Shown here: one piece after another, positions 9,144 to 18,036 of the stretch
How positions within the stretch are numbered: the stretch's first letter is position 1
Layout of the letters: each line of letters begins with the position of its first letter
Assembly (NCBI RefSeq): GCF_009931615.1
Contig: NZ_CP046620.1
Span: 2,061,501 to 2,125,500 of the forward strand
Source: Algicella marina
GTDB taxonomy: Bacteria > Pseudomonadota > Alphaproteobacteria > Rhodobacterales > Rhodobacteraceae
Direction of reading: 5' to 3'
DNA length: 64,000 nucleotides
Notes under the pieces: generated by a model
The model's database searches: none
The model's input: only the letters and a program-made list of their open reading frames with translations
Told to the model about the DNA's origin: nothing
Program-made: the position numbers and the translations under genes

Positions 9144-9249
9144 TCCGGTCTCCAATCCTGATCCGCACCAGATGATGGGCCGCGCAGACGGAAATCAACC
9201 CTCCTTTCAGGTCGGGTGTGTCTGCCTTAGGCCTTCCATTCCCCTGGCA

Positions 9250-10689
9250 TCACAAGACTGGACCGATGGTGGCAATCAGGTTGTTCCAGATGCGTCTGTA
9301 AAATGGCCACTTTATCACCTCGGAGAGGAAAACGGGTGCCGATTGGGCGATGTAGTTGTCCTGCCGCGTCCGAAGCGCCGCTGTGGTCGCTTCGTCCTGC
9401 AAAAGGATATTGTTTTCGTAGTTGAGATCGAAGCTCCGAAGATCGAGGTTGGAGGATCCGATCAGGCTGATGACCCCATCCATTGTTAATGTCTTGGCAT
9501 GCAGCAATCCGCCTTCGAACTCATGGATCTTGCAACCGGCCTCCAGCAAGCGCCGATAATAGCTGCGGCTGGCGGCGGCAACAATCCAACTGTCATTGCG
9601 GCGGGGAAAAATCAGCGTCACATCAATGCCGCGGTGCGCTGCGGCCCGCAAAGCCTCCAACACCGTCTCGTCGGGTACGAAATATGGGGTGGAAAGAGTC
9701 AGTTCCCGGCGCGCGCAGGCGATGATTATAGCGAAAAGTTGCGGCGTCGCACCGGAACGTTCGGTCGGTCCATCGCCCACCACCTGCGCGATAACATCAC
9801 CCTCTTTTTGAACGACGGGTTGTAGGGGAATGACCTCGAGTTCCTCGCCAGTCGCCTGCATCCAATCACTGGCGAAAAGCAATTGGTTCTGTGATACCAC
9901 CGGCCCGGTGAAACGTAGCATCACATCGACCCAAGGCGCGAACCTTGCCTTGATCCCGAATTCTGGATCGGCGGAATTGCGGCTGCCGCAATATGTCACC
10001 GCCCCATCAATCACGGTGATCTTGCGATGGTTACGCAGGTCGAGCCGGCTCGTAAGGATCGTGGAAATAACATTGTTGAACGGCAGAGCCACAGCCGTCT
10101 GCACGCCCGCTGCCGCCATTTGCTTCCAGAGGGCAGATTTTATCATGCTACGGGAGCCAAGGCCGTCGGCAATGGCTCGGCAAGTCACACCTCGCTCCGC
10201 CGCCCGCATCAGCGCCTCGGCCACCGCCGTGCCTGTACCGTCTGCCAGCCAGATGTAATAGAGAACATGCACATGGTCCTTGGCCGCATCGATATCCGCA
10301 ACCAGCCGGTCGCGCGTCATCAAGCCATCCGCCATCAGTTCCGCGCAGTTCCCGGCTACCGGATGGAAGCCGTTGATGGATGCAGCGTATTGGGAGGCCG
10401 GTACATAGAGCGGGTTGATCAGGGTCTCGCTGGCGTCGGGGTCGCCCATCAGATCTATGGCCTGAGACCGAATGCTCTCAAAAATTTCCGCGTGACGTTT
10501 TTCCGCCCTATGGCCGAGGTCGATTTCCCCAAATAGGAAATACAACCCGCTGCCGAGATATGGCACGATGTTGATAACGATGAACCATGCCAACCTCGCT
10601 GGCGGCGTCAGGTCGTCGCGCAGCATGATCCTCAGTGTAAAGGCAATCACGATACAAAGATGTAGAATAGCAATGACAGACAGCAGCAT
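9250..10689 (-). CDS. cls: Cardiolipin synthase (phospholipase D family)
   Basis: A 479-residue membrane-associated phospholipase-D superfamily enzyme that joins two phosphatidylglycerols to cardiolipin. Two N-terminal hydrophobic helices (residues 1-20 and about 30-55) precede the duplicated catalytic HxKxxxxD motifs: HRKITVIDG followed by G-S-R-N near residue 220, and HAKTLTMDG followed by IGSSNLDLRS near 398. Both are intact. The length is normal for bacterial ClsA-type enzymes. It begins at ATG 10689, sharing one base with the stop of the EEP-family gene upstream, so the two are cotranscribed. Confidence 0.9.
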   Translation of the reverse strand: MLLSVIAILHLCIVIAFTLRIMLRDDLTPPARLAWFIVINIVPYLGSGLYFLFGEIDLGHRAEKRHAEIFESIRSQAIDLMGDPDASETLINPLYVPASQYAASINGFHPVAGNCAELMADGLMTRDRLVADIDAAKDHVHVLYYIWLADGTGTAVAEALMRAAERGVTCRAIADGLGSRSMIKSALWKQMAAAGVQTAVALPFNNVISTILTSRLDLRNHRKITVIDGAVTYCGSRNSADPEFGIKARFAPWVDVMLRFTGPVVSQNQLLFASDWMQATGEELEVIPLQPVVQKEGDVIAQVVGDGPTERSGATPQLFAIIIACARRELTLSTPYFVPDETVLEALRAAAHRGIDVTLIFPRRNDSWIVAAASRSYYRRLLEAGCKIHEFEGGLLHAKTLTMDGVISLIGSSNLDLRSFDLNYENNILLQDEATTAALRTRQDNYIAQSAPVFLSEVIKWPFYRRIWNNLIATIGPVL

Positions 10690-11342
10690 TAGGCCTCTCG
10701 ATCCAGCTCCAGCACCACCGGCAGGTGGTCAGATGCCTTTCGCGCCAGCGCCGAAACATGCACCCGCGCCGAACTAGCCGTCACGCCAAATAGGATAAAT
10801 CGATCAAGTGCCGCACGTGGCCACGAGGAATGAAAAGTCAGCCCCGGCGTCACGACTTCGCCCAACGGCAATTGCAGGTCAGCCTTCCGTTCGTTGAAGT
10901 CACCAGCTATCACCGTCGGCCCCTCCGCCGATGCCACAAGGTGTGCCAGTTGCTGCCGCCGCATCCCAGGCGTCAGCCCCAGGTGAACACCGATAACCGT
11001 GATGCCGACCGGCGCTATCTTTGCTGCGACCGCACCGCGCGGTTCCACCGCTGGCAGTTCTACGCGCCGCGGCTGGTCCGCCGACATTGGTGTCCGGATC
11101 AGGATAACATTGCCGTGCCAGCCGTGGCTCAGCGGTCGAACGGAGATGTCGGCGATGACATAGCCCATCGCATCAAGCCTGGGCAACGGCAGGACGCCAG
11201 CTCTTGCCCCAATACGCCGGTCAGCCTCCTGCAATACTACCACATCGGCATCAAGCTCAGCCAACACATCGGCAATCCGCTCCGGATCCCGCTTCCAATC
11301 CAGCCCTACTGCTTTTCTAATATTGTAGCTCGCCAGACGCAT
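10689..11342 (-). CDS. Endonuclease/exonuclease/phosphatase (EEP) family protein
   Basis: A 217-residue hydrolase of the EEP/DNase I-like fold. Visible motifs are ASYNIRKAVG at the start, VVLQEADRR near residue 35 (metal-binding Glu), GVHLGLTPGMRRQQ near 120, GDFNE near 148 and the C-terminal SDHLPV histidine near 206. Members without a signal peptide include phosphodiesterases acting on nucleic acid or lipid headgroups. The one-base overlap with the cardiolipin synthase gene suggests a membrane-lipid related role, which is inference only. The 212 bp upstream to the MgtE gene hold no further gene. Confidence 0.8.
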   Translation of the reverse strand: MRLASYNIRKAVGLDWKRDPERIADVLAELDADVVVLQEADRRIGARAGVLPLPRLDAMGYVIADISVRPLSHGWHGNVILIRTPMSADQPRRVELPAVEPRGAVAAKIAPVGITVIGVHLGLTPGMRRQQLAHLVASAEGPTVIAGDFNERKADLQLPLGEVVTPGLTFHSSWPRAALDRFILFGVTASSARVHVSALARKASDHLPVVLELDREA

Positions 11343-11554
11343 AGTCGTCGCTTAATCGCTCCCATTCGACTTTTTCACATCGAGCCCACCAATCTCATAC
11401 TGCTCGAGAAGATTGCCTCCCCCACAAATGGCCAGTCTCGGATGTAGGCGTGCTCGGCTAGAAGAAAAGCAAATCACCATTGTCGCCGTAACTTCACCCG
11501 CCTTCACCGGTCTGTGGTTGAAGTCTCTCCAACTGTCACCGTCACGGCCGTACA

Positions 11555-12955
11555 CTAAAGCAGCAGGGTCGCTGCGAGACCAAGGAAGGCAAAAAAACCA
11601 ACCACATCCGTCACGGTGGTCACGAACGCACCCGAGGCCAGCGCCGGGTCTGCCCCTGCCCGCTCCAGTCCCATTGGGATCAGTATTCCTGCGAGACCGG
11701 CGACCACCATGTTGATGATCATAGCCACACCGATCACCACGCCCAACATCGGGCTGCCAAACCACACCAGTCCGACAATACCGATAATGATTGCAAATAC
11801 CGCTCCATTCAGCAGCCCAACCAAGACCTCACGCCGGACAATCCGGAAGGCGTTGGATGAGGTAAGGTCGCGGGTCGCAAGCGCTCTAACCGCAACTGTC
11901 AGCGTTTGCGTCGCACCGTTGCCGCCCATAGAAGCGACTATTGGCATCAGTACCGCAAGTGCCACAATTGCTGCGATTACCGCTTCAAACTGGGCAATTA
12001 CCACCGACGCCAGGATTGCCGTGATCAAATTCACACCCAGCCACGGGAAACGCAGTTTTGCCGTCTCCCAAACGCTGTCGGAAAGCTCTTCGTCACCCAA
12101 ACCGGCCAATCTCTTCATGTCTTCTTCAGCCGCGTCCTCCAGCACATCCATGGCGTCGTCGATGGTGATTACGCCAACAAGTCGCCCGTCGCCGTCCACT
12201 ACCGGCGCACTGATCATGTGGTATTGGTTGAAGGCATAGGCCACGTCTTCGGCGCTCTCATCCACCGGAAAGACCCGAGGCTCCAGGTCCGCAATATCCT
12301 TTAGCGACTTCTCCCGTCGGTTGGCCATGATCGTGCCCAAGGGTACTGTCCCTACGACCTTCATCGCAGGATCTACAAGAATGACCTTGTAGAAGTCCTC
12401 TGGCAGGTCCTCGTGTGCCCGCATGTAATCAATGGCTTCACCAACGGTCCAATGCTCTGGCGCGGTCACCATCTCGCGGCTCATCAGCCGCCCAGCGCTG
12501 TCCTCGTCGTACTGAAGGCTGGCTTCAACCGCAACACGATCAGCGAGATCCAGCGATTCCAGCACCTTTTCCTGCTGTTCCTCGTCAAGGTCTTCGACGA
12601 GATAGACGACGTCGTCGGTTTCCATCTCTGACATCGCGCTAGCCAGCACCTTGTCGTCGAGATACTCGACAATATCGTCGCGCACGCCCTCCTCTAGTTC
12701 GTAGAGGAAAGCGCCGTCCATTTCCTCGCCCCAGACGTCCAGCAGCTTATGTCGCTCCGATGTCGTGATCTGTTCAAGCAAATCGGCGATATCGGCTTCG
12801 TGCAGCGGCTCCAGCAGTTCGACCAGCCGCGCTTGCGCTCCCAGTTCCACGGCAGCAAGAATGCCGTCCACTGTCGCCGCATTTATCGCATACGCGTCTT
12901 CTTTCGCCTCTTCGCCGGAATCCTGGCCTTCTGTCACGTCATCAGTTTCGCTCAT
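11555..12955 (-). CDS. mgtE: Magnesium transporter MgtE
   Basis: A 466-residue MgtE. Order: acidic N-terminal tail; MgtE N domain of superhelical repeats (residues about 45-145, with LLEPLHEADIADLLEQ); tandem CBS domains (about 155-275, SREMVTAPEHWTVGEAIDYMR and SAPVVDGDGRLVGVITIDD); and five C-terminal membrane helices. The selectivity region is intact: PIVASMGGNGATQT near 350 and TTVTDVVGFFAFLGLA near the end. In this family Mg2+ bound between the cytosolic domains closes the pore, so regulation is built in. I saw no magnesium riboswitch upstream. It is monocistronic and divergent from guanine deaminase. Confidence 0.95.
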   Translation of the reverse strand: MSETDDVTEGQDSGEEAKEDAYAINAATVDGILAAVELGAQARLVELLEPLHEADIADLLEQITTSERHKLLDVWGEEMDGAFLYELEEGVRDDIVEYLDDKVLASAMSEMETDDVVYLVEDLDEEQQEKVLESLDLADRVAVEASLQYDEDSAGRLMSREMVTAPEHWTVGEAIDYMRAHEDLPEDFYKVILVDPAMKVVGTVPLGTIMANRREKSLKDIADLEPRVFPVDESAEDVAYAFNQYHMISAPVVDGDGRLVGVITIDDAMDVLEDAAEEDMKRLAGLGDEELSDSVWETAKLRFPWLGVNLITAILASVVIAQFEAVIAAIVALAVLMPIVASMGGNGATQTLTVAVRALATRDLTSSNAFRIVRREVLVGLLNGAVFAIIIGIVGLVWFGSPMLGVVIGVAMIINMVVAGLAGILIPMGLERAGADPALASGAFVTTVTDVVGFFAFLGLAATLLL

Positions 12956-13029
12956 GCGTTCCCCTTCGCTTTACCCCGGCGCAGGGGTGCGTATAGCTGG
13001 TGATCAACAGATAGACCGAACGGATAAAG

Positions 13030-14307
13030 ATGAAAACGACCCTTCATATTGGCCAGACCCTGATTTTTGGTGATAGTCCGTTCGAGGCATCCCCGGAAGA
13101 AAGCGCGGTACACGAATCCCGTGCCGGCGTGCTGGTGGTGGGAGGCCGGATCGCGGCGACCGGCTCAGCAGAGGACCTGAGACGTTCCAATCCGCACGCC
13201 CAAGTTCTAGACCACGGCCGCCGCCTGATCCTGCCAGGCTTCATAGATGCCCATGCCCATTTTCCGCAGACGGCTATTATCGCAAGTTGGGGAAAACGTC
13301 TGATCGACTGGTTAAATACTTATACTTTCCCCGAAGAAGCCCGCTTTGGCGATCCTGCCTACGCTGCCGCGATAGCGGCAACTTACCTCGATCTTTGCCT
13401 CGCCAACGGCATCACGACAGCCGCCAGTTATTGCACGATACATCCCGAGAGTGTCGACGCATTGTTCGAAGCCGCCGAAACGCGTGGACTGCGGTGGGTC
13501 GCCGGTAAGGTAATGATGGACAGAAATGCACCGGTTGATCTACGCGATACCGCTCAGTCGGGTTACGATTTCAGCAAGGCGCTGCTAAACAAATGGCACA
13601 ACAGGGCCCGCATGACTTATGCGATCACCCCGCGCTTCGCCCCCACATCGAGTCATGATCAATTGGAGGCTGCTGGCGCCCTATGGTCTGAGTTTCCCAA
13701 TTGCCCGATGCAGACACATCTTTGCGAACAGATAGAGGAAATCGCATGGGTCCGCGAACTCTATCCGGATGCACGCGACTATTTCGACGTCTATCAGCGC
13801 GCTGGACTTGCTGGTCCCGGCGCCGTTATGGGACACGCAATCCACTTGGGGGAGCGTGAATGGCAAGCCATCGCCGATACCGGCACACACATTGCCCATT
13901 GCCCGACGTCGAACACCTTTATCGGCTCCGGGCTGTTCGATATGGCGCGTGCCCAGACCGCTAGCATTCCCACTGGGCTCGCTACCGATGTCGGCGGCGG
14001 TTCCAGCTTCTCTATGTTACGCACGATGGCAGCTGCATACGAGATCAGCCAACTGCGCGGCGCACCGCTGCACCCGGCGCAACTTATCTGGCTGGCAACC
14101 CAGGGAAGTGCCCAGAGCCTAAGGCTTGAGGATCGTATCGGCAGCATCGCTGTCGGTATGGAAGCTGACCTGATTACCCTCGATCTGGCCAGCACGCCTG
14201 CGATCGCTCAACGCCAAGCAAGAGCCGAGACAATCTGGGAAGCCGTCTTTCCGACAATAATGATGGGCGACGACAGGGCTGTGCAGGTTGTATCTATCGC
14301 AGGCTGA
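13030..14307 (+). CDS. guaD: Guanine deaminase
   Basis: A 425-residue amidohydrolase that converts guanine to xanthine plus ammonia. The metal-binding motif PGFIDAHAHFPQ near residue 75 has the HxH pair and the FPQ typical of GuaD; further metal ligands are in QTHLCEQ near 230, GHAIHLGE near 270 and DVGGGSSFSM near 320, all intact. The length fits bacterial GuaD. It lies alone between MgtE (divergent) and an ArsR regulator; no xanthine dehydrogenase of the usual type is in the window. Confidence 0.92.
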   Translation: MKTTLHIGQTLIFGDSPFEASPEESAVHESRAGVLVVGGRIAATGSAEDLRRSNPHAQVLDHGRRLILPGFIDAHAHFPQTAIIASWGKRLIDWLNTYTFPEEARFGDPAYAAAIAATYLDLCLANGITTAASYCTIHPESVDALFEAAETRGLRWVAGKVMMDRNAPVDLRDTAQSGYDFSKALLNKWHNRARMTYAITPRFAPTSSHDQLEAAGALWSEFPNCPMQTHLCEQIEEIAWVRELYPDARDYFDVYQRAGLAGPGAVMGHAIHLGEREWQAIADTGTHIAHCPTSNTFIGSGLFDMARAQTASIPTGLATDVGGGSSFSMLRTMAAAYEISQLRGAPLHPAQLIWLATQGSAQSLRLEDRIGSIAVGMEADLITLDLASTPAIAQRQARAETIWEAVFPTIMMGDDRAVQVVSIAG

Positions 14308-14544
14308 TTCCAGATGCGCCGGGAAGTCTCCAATCCGTGTGGATCGAGACCAGAAAAATCTAGCCGGGCCTAGCTTCGACGCTGAAGTTGGACTGACAAA
14401 CAGAGGGAATCCATCACATTTTTGCGTCCGCCTTTTGAGCGTCAAATTTGTGCCCAAATGGCCTCGGATTGTGCAGCAGCGCACAGAACGTCTGCGGCAA
14501 GCAGTCTACCACCCAACAGGCATACCTTTTTTGAGGGTCAGATC

Positions 14545-14880
14545 TTGAATCTATCAACCACGCCGGCGTCCTACAGCGACCAGCAGGACGACGAACTCTC
14601 CGCATCGGCACGGGAAGCCGCAACATACCTCAAGGCTCTAGGCCATGAGGGACGGTTGCTCATTCTTTGCCACCTTGCCGACGGCGAAAAATCGGTCAAC
14701 GAACTTGAAACGCTTCTGTCCGCACGGCAGTCCGCAGTTTCCCAGCAACTTTCACGCTTGCGCCTGGAAGGCATTGTCACGCCCCGCCGTGAAGGCAAGG
14801 CTATATATTACAGCCTGACGGACAATCGCTGCCGCAAGATGATGGAACTCATTTACGACCTTTTCTGCAAGGCCGCCTAA
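14545..14880 (+). CDS. ArsR/SmtB-family transcriptional regulator
   Basis: A 111-residue winged-helix regulator. KALGHEGRLLILCHLADGE near residue 25 is the ArsR opening helix pair, SVNELETLLSARQSAVSQQLSRLRLEGIV the recognition helix-turn-helix, and RREGKAIYYSLTD the wing. It lacks the cysteine motifs of metal sensors, so it may instead sense redox state or a small molecule (SoxR/BigR-like ArsR proteins are one option). The chosen start is TTG at 14545, seven bases after GAGGG; longer upstream frames encode a poorly conserved sequence. It is convergent with the MATE gene. A perfect 14-bp palindrome (TCAAAGCGCTTTGA, 14928-14941) lies between the two genes. Confidence 0.85.
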   Translation: MNLSTTPASYSDQQDDELSASAREAATYLKALGHEGRLLILCHLADGEKSVNELETLLSARQSAVSQQLSRLRLEGIVTPRREGKAIYYSLTDNRCRKMMELIYDLFCKAA

Positions 14881-14960
14881 ACCCTGCAGTTACGGGTGCT
14901 GCCGCGAAGCCTTTACGTCGTCGCAGATCAAAGCGCTTTGAAGCCGGCCAAGCGCCGCAA

Positions 14961-16334
14961 TCATTCGATCCTTTCGGCTGCTCGCTCAAGAGCGGGATAC
15001 CGGGACGCCAGTGTCACCGCACGGTAGAAATTGAACATCATCAGTGCCGCCCAGAGGCCGGCGTTGCCGAACCAGTTCACAAACAGCACCACCGTTACAC
15101 CATACATTATAACGGAAATGATCATGCAGTTACGCATGTCCCGCGTTCGTGTTGCGCCGATGAATATTCCGTCAAGCATCCAGGAAGCGACGCCTGCTAT
15201 CGGCGCGATCACCAACCAGCCTAGGAATTCCCGCGCCTCTTCCCGCACTTCGGGCGCAGTTGTCATGAAGTCTATGATCGTCCCACCAAAGAACAGGAAA
15301 CCAAGGGTCATGACCAACGCCACGATCCCGCCCCAGACACTGGTCAGGAGCGCCCCCCGCCGGAGCAGCACCCTGTTCCTCGCACCCAATGCACTGCCCA
15401 CCAGCGCCTCGGCCGCGAATGCAAAACCGTCCATTCCGTAGGCAATTATATGCAGAAACTGAAGCAGTATCTGGTTGGCCGCCAGAGTCACGTCGCCCAG
15501 ATGGCTGGCATAGAAAAGGAACGACACGAACGCCACCTGAAGCAACACCGAGCGGATCATAATGTCTGTATTTACCGCCGCCATGCGCTTCAGCCTTGCC
15601 GGATCGAACACCCGCGCCCACTGATGCCACTGTCCGCCGGTGAACGCTGCCCGACAGAGCCAAATGCCCAGCAATGCACCGGACCATTCGGCGATCAATG
15701 TGGCGATAGCTACGCCCTCCACGCCCCAGCCCAAACCTAAGACAAACCATAGGTCCAGCACGATGTTCAGGCCGTTCATGGTCAACTGGATCGCCAGCAC
15801 CCCGCGCGTCCGTTCCATCGCCACCAGCCAGCCGGTCAGTGCATAGACTGAAATAATCGCCGGGGACGACCAGATACGGATCGCCATGTAATTTTGCGCC
15901 AGCCTCTCAACCTCGTCCGAGGCAGGTGCCAACATGAACGCTCCCGCAAAGATCGGCCCCTGTAGGATGATGAAGGTCAGCCCTGCTGCCCCGGCGATCA
16001 TCAGGGCCCGCGTCAGGAGCGCCCCGGTCTCTGCCACTTCGCCACCGCCTCTCGCCTGCGCCACAAGCCCGGCAGTTCCCATCCGCAGGAAGCCGAAAAT
16101 CCAGTAGATCGCCGTCAGTATTATCGCCCCGATCCCTACCGCGCCGATCGGAGCAGCCTCGCCCAGCTGGCCGACAACACCGGTGTCGACCGCCCCAAGG
16201 ATCGGTACTGTCGCATTGGAGAGCACAATTGGCAGAGCAATTGCCAACACCCTGCGATGAGTAATTTCGCGCAACACAGGCGTCACCACCGCCGGAACTC
16301 GCCATTGGAACACATGAGAATCCGGGAAACCCAA
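14961..16334 (-). CDS. MATE-family efflux transporter (DinF-like)
   Basis: A polytopic protein of up to 457 residues with about twelve membrane helices in two MatE repeats. The opening HRRVLAIALPIVLSNATVPI with LGAVDTGVVGQLG is the classic N-terminal MATE motif. It should be a Na+ or H+ coupled exporter of organic compounds. The start is uncertain: the frame opens with TTG at 16334 with only a weak ribosome site; GTG codons about 8 and 16-19 residues in are alternatives, and the helices begin after residue 25 in any case. No partner gene is apparent. Confidence 0.85.
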   Translation of the reverse strand: MGFPDSHVFQWRVPAVVTPVLREITHRRVLAIALPIVLSNATVPILGAVDTGVVGQLGEAAPIGAVGIGAIILTAIYWIFGFLRMGTAGLVAQARGGGEVAETGALLTRALMIAGAAGLTFIILQGPIFAGAFMLAPASDEVERLAQNYMAIRIWSSPAIISVYALTGWLVAMERTRGVLAIQLTMNGLNIVLDLWFVLGLGWGVEGVAIATLIAEWSGALLGIWLCRAAFTGGQWHQWARVFDPARLKRMAAVNTDIMIRSVLLQVAFVSFLFYASHLGDVTLAANQILLQFLHIIAYGMDGFAFAAEALVGSALGARNRVLLRRGALLTSVWGGIVALVMTLGFLFFGGTIIDFMTTAPEVREEAREFLGWLVIAPIAGVASWMLDGIFIGATRTRDMRNCMIISVIMYGVTVVLFVNWFGNAGLWAALMMFNFYRAVTLASRYPALERAAERIE

Positions 16335-16465
16335 CTCGTCGTCAGCTTAGCGCGCCGGCTTTGGAAAGCGATCTCACGCCAGTTGCGGTTCACTCTCATC
16401 TATCTCCAAAATTTCGCCGAAAGGTCCGTTGTCAAACCCAGCTTCGAACCGGCATAATGGTCCGA

Positions 16466-16954
16466 TCATTTTCCCTGCGGCATAAGGAAATGACCAGTGG
16501 CCTGTGCGAACAGACGCTCCCGATTGTCCTGCCATGCCTCGACATGCACACTTGCATATCGACGGCCGGAACGATTGATCCGCGCACGAGCATAGGCGTC
16601 TCGTGGCAGGCCGCTGCGCAGATAGTCTACAGTAAAATCTATAGTCTTCGGCAACGGAGGATGCGCTAGCAATTCCTCACCTCGCTCCATTCGCTCCCAT
16701 ATCTGGCCCCAAGCCAGTTCGATCACCGCTGTAATTTCCAGAAACGCTCCAATTGCGCCGCCGTGTAACGCCGGCAACAGCGGATTGCCAATCAGTTTGT
16801 CATCAAATGACATGATGGCCGTCAACTCATCTCCCCGGCGTTCAAAGCTGACGCCAAGAAATTCCAGATACGGCACGGCCTTCACCAGGTCGGCTAGCGC
16901 GCTGTCTCGCCGCTGCTTGACCACCTGCACAGGTTCAGGTTTCGGTCTGCTCAA
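16466..16954 (-). CDS. PaaI-family acyl-CoA thioesterase (second of pair)
   Basis: A 162-residue hotdog-fold protein. The motif [21 protein letters not shown] near residue 65 is the PaaI/thioesterase active-site helix (HGG..A..E), followed by [13 protein letters not shown] and a C-terminal hotdog strand ([21 protein letters not shown]). Such enzymes hydrolyse acyl-CoA thioesters in the cytoplasm. The start is TTG at 16954, overlapping the stop of the preceding gene (TTGA), with GGAG eight bases upstream; a longer frame would run through the upstream gene and is rejected. It forms an operon with the paralogous thioesterase upstream. Confidence 0.82.
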   Translation of the reverse strand: MSRPKPEPVQVVKQRRDSALADLVKAVPYLEFLGVSFERRGDELTAIMSFDDKLIGNPLLPALHGGAIGAFLEITAVIELAWGQIWERMERGEELLAHPPLPKTIDFTVDYLRSGLPRDAYARARINRSGRRYASVHVEAWQDNRERLFAQATGHFLMPQGK

Positions 16955-17379
16955 GATTTTGGCTCCACGGTGAAGGCTCCGGCGGCAGTCGCCACCGGCG
17001 CCCCGCCATCGGCACACCAAGCTTCCGCCCGCACGAAGGCGACAGAGCGGGTCATCCTGTAGCACTCTGCCCGCGCATGCACTGCCTGGCCCGGCGGCGC
17101 CGGTCGCATATAGTCAATTCGCAGGTCGATTGTTGCAGTACCGCCCGGAGCATCAGGGTGCGCCATCACTGCGGTTCCAGCACAGGTATCCAGCAGCGCC
17201 GTCACCACACCACCCGCCATCACTTCGGTCGCTGGGTCCCCGATGAAACGCTTGTCATACGGTACGCACATGACGGCCACACCGTCCCCGATCTCTTCCA
17301 GTTCCATTCCCAGCGCCCTGCTGTGAGGCAGCGCGGCAATGAACTGTCTGGCGATCTTGGTCTTTTTGGCTATGTCCAT
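16951..17379 (-). CDS. PaaI-family acyl-CoA thioesterase (first of pair)
   Basis: A 142-residue hotdog-fold thioesterase. The catalytic helix [20 protein letters not shown] lies near residue 55, followed by [17 protein letters not shown] and [19 protein letters not shown]. It is a diverged paralogue of the next gene and coupled to it by a TTGA overlap. The ATG at 17379 gives the usual length for the family; a GTG at 17463 would add 28 poorly conserved residues. It is transcribed away from the MerR gene across a spacer with two inverted repeats (17481-17526), so the same regulator probably controls it. Confidence 0.8.
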   Translation of the reverse strand: MDIAKKTKIARQFIAALPHSRALGMELEEIGDGVAVMCVPYDKRFIGDPATEVMAGGVVTALLDTCAGTAVMAHPDAPGGTATIDLRIDYMRPAPPGQAVHARAECYRMTRSVAFVRAEAWCADGGAPVATAAGAFTVEPKS

Positions 17380-17480
17380 AGGGTGCGCATACCACGCTCG
17401 CCAGACCACCCCAACTGCAAAATGCTCTCGGCCGACCGTCGCTCTGACGGCAGGAAAACTCACAAGAAGCGGCTAAGCAG

Positions 17481-17496
17481 TTGACGTAAGCGTAAA
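17481..17496. promoter_or_regulatory. Operator-like inverted repeat, MerR/LiuR-type, copy 1
   Basis: TTGACG-TAAG-CGTAAA: two near-perfect 6-base half-sites (TTGACG and the complement of CGTAAA, TTTACG) around a 4-base spacer. It sits in the divergent spacer between the thioesterase pair and the merR gene. The shape matches, from memory, operators of LiuR-type MerR regulators of acyl-CoA degradation. Confidence 0.6.
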
Positions 17497-17510
17497 CTTT
17501 TTTCTTCTGA

Positions 17511-17526
17511 TTGACGCCCACGTCAA
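17511..17526. promoter_or_regulatory. Operator-like inverted repeat, MerR/LiuR-type, copy 2
   Basis: TTGACG-CCCA-CGTCAA, a perfect 6-base inverted repeat with the same 4-base spacer as copy 1. It begins exactly 30 bp after copy 1 (about three helical turns), so both face the same side of the DNA. TATACT at 17528-17533 just beyond it could be a -10 element for merR. Confidence 0.6.
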
Positions 17527-17591
17527 CTATACTGCAAACAGAATCATCATATTCAATAAGATGAAACAGACACCTAGGAAGGGTATGCCAG

Positions 17592-17990
17592 ATGAATGAC
17601 ACGCTCGCCACAATCGGCCAGATGTGTGATGAATTCGACGTCACACCGCGCACGCTCCGCTTCTATGAAGCCAAGGAACTGCTCTCTCCGATCCGCGAGG
17701 GACAGAAACGCCTGTTCACCAAGCGGGACCGTGCCCGCCTCAAGTTGATCCTGCGCGGCAAGCGCTTCGGTTTCAGCCTCGAAGAAATTCGACAATTGCT
17801 GAACCTCTATCACGTCGGTGACCAGCAGGTGACACAACTCGCCCGCACCCACGAGTTGGCGCAGAAACATCTCAGCAACATGATCGCACAGCGCGATGAA
17901 TTGACACTCGCAATTTCAGATCTCGAAGCCCAACTCAAGGTTGTCGAAGCCATGCTGGTCGAACGCCAGAGCCAAGCCGCCGCAGAGTAA
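17592..17990 (+). CDS. MerR-family transcriptional regulator of acyl-CoA degradation
   Basis: A 132-residue MerR protein. The helix-turn-helix and wing are [23 protein letters not shown] (residues 6-28) and [42 protein letters not shown] is the second DNA-binding helix pair; residues about 80-125 form the dimerising coiled coil. No C-terminal metal-binding cysteines are present, which fits the LiuR-like branch that senses acyl-CoA-related ligands. It is the first gene of the fatty-acid region and lies 47 bp upstream of the acyl-CoA dehydrogenase. Two operator-like repeats precede it, so autoregulation is likely. Confidence 0.85.
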   Translation: MNDTLATIGQMCDEFDVTPRTLRFYEAKELLSPIREGQKRLFTKRDRARLKLILRGKRFGFSLEEIRQLLNLYHVGDQQVTQLARTHELAQKHLSNMIAQRDELTLAISDLEAQLKVVEAMLVERQSQAAAE

Positions 17991-18036
17991 GCGTCCTGCG
18001 CCTCAACCGGACTGGACGATTAGGGAGACTACCACA

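Noticed and set aside
12956-13029. Magnesium-sensing leader for mgtE
   Set aside because: The divergent spacer is only 74 bp, too short for a known Mg2+ riboswitch.
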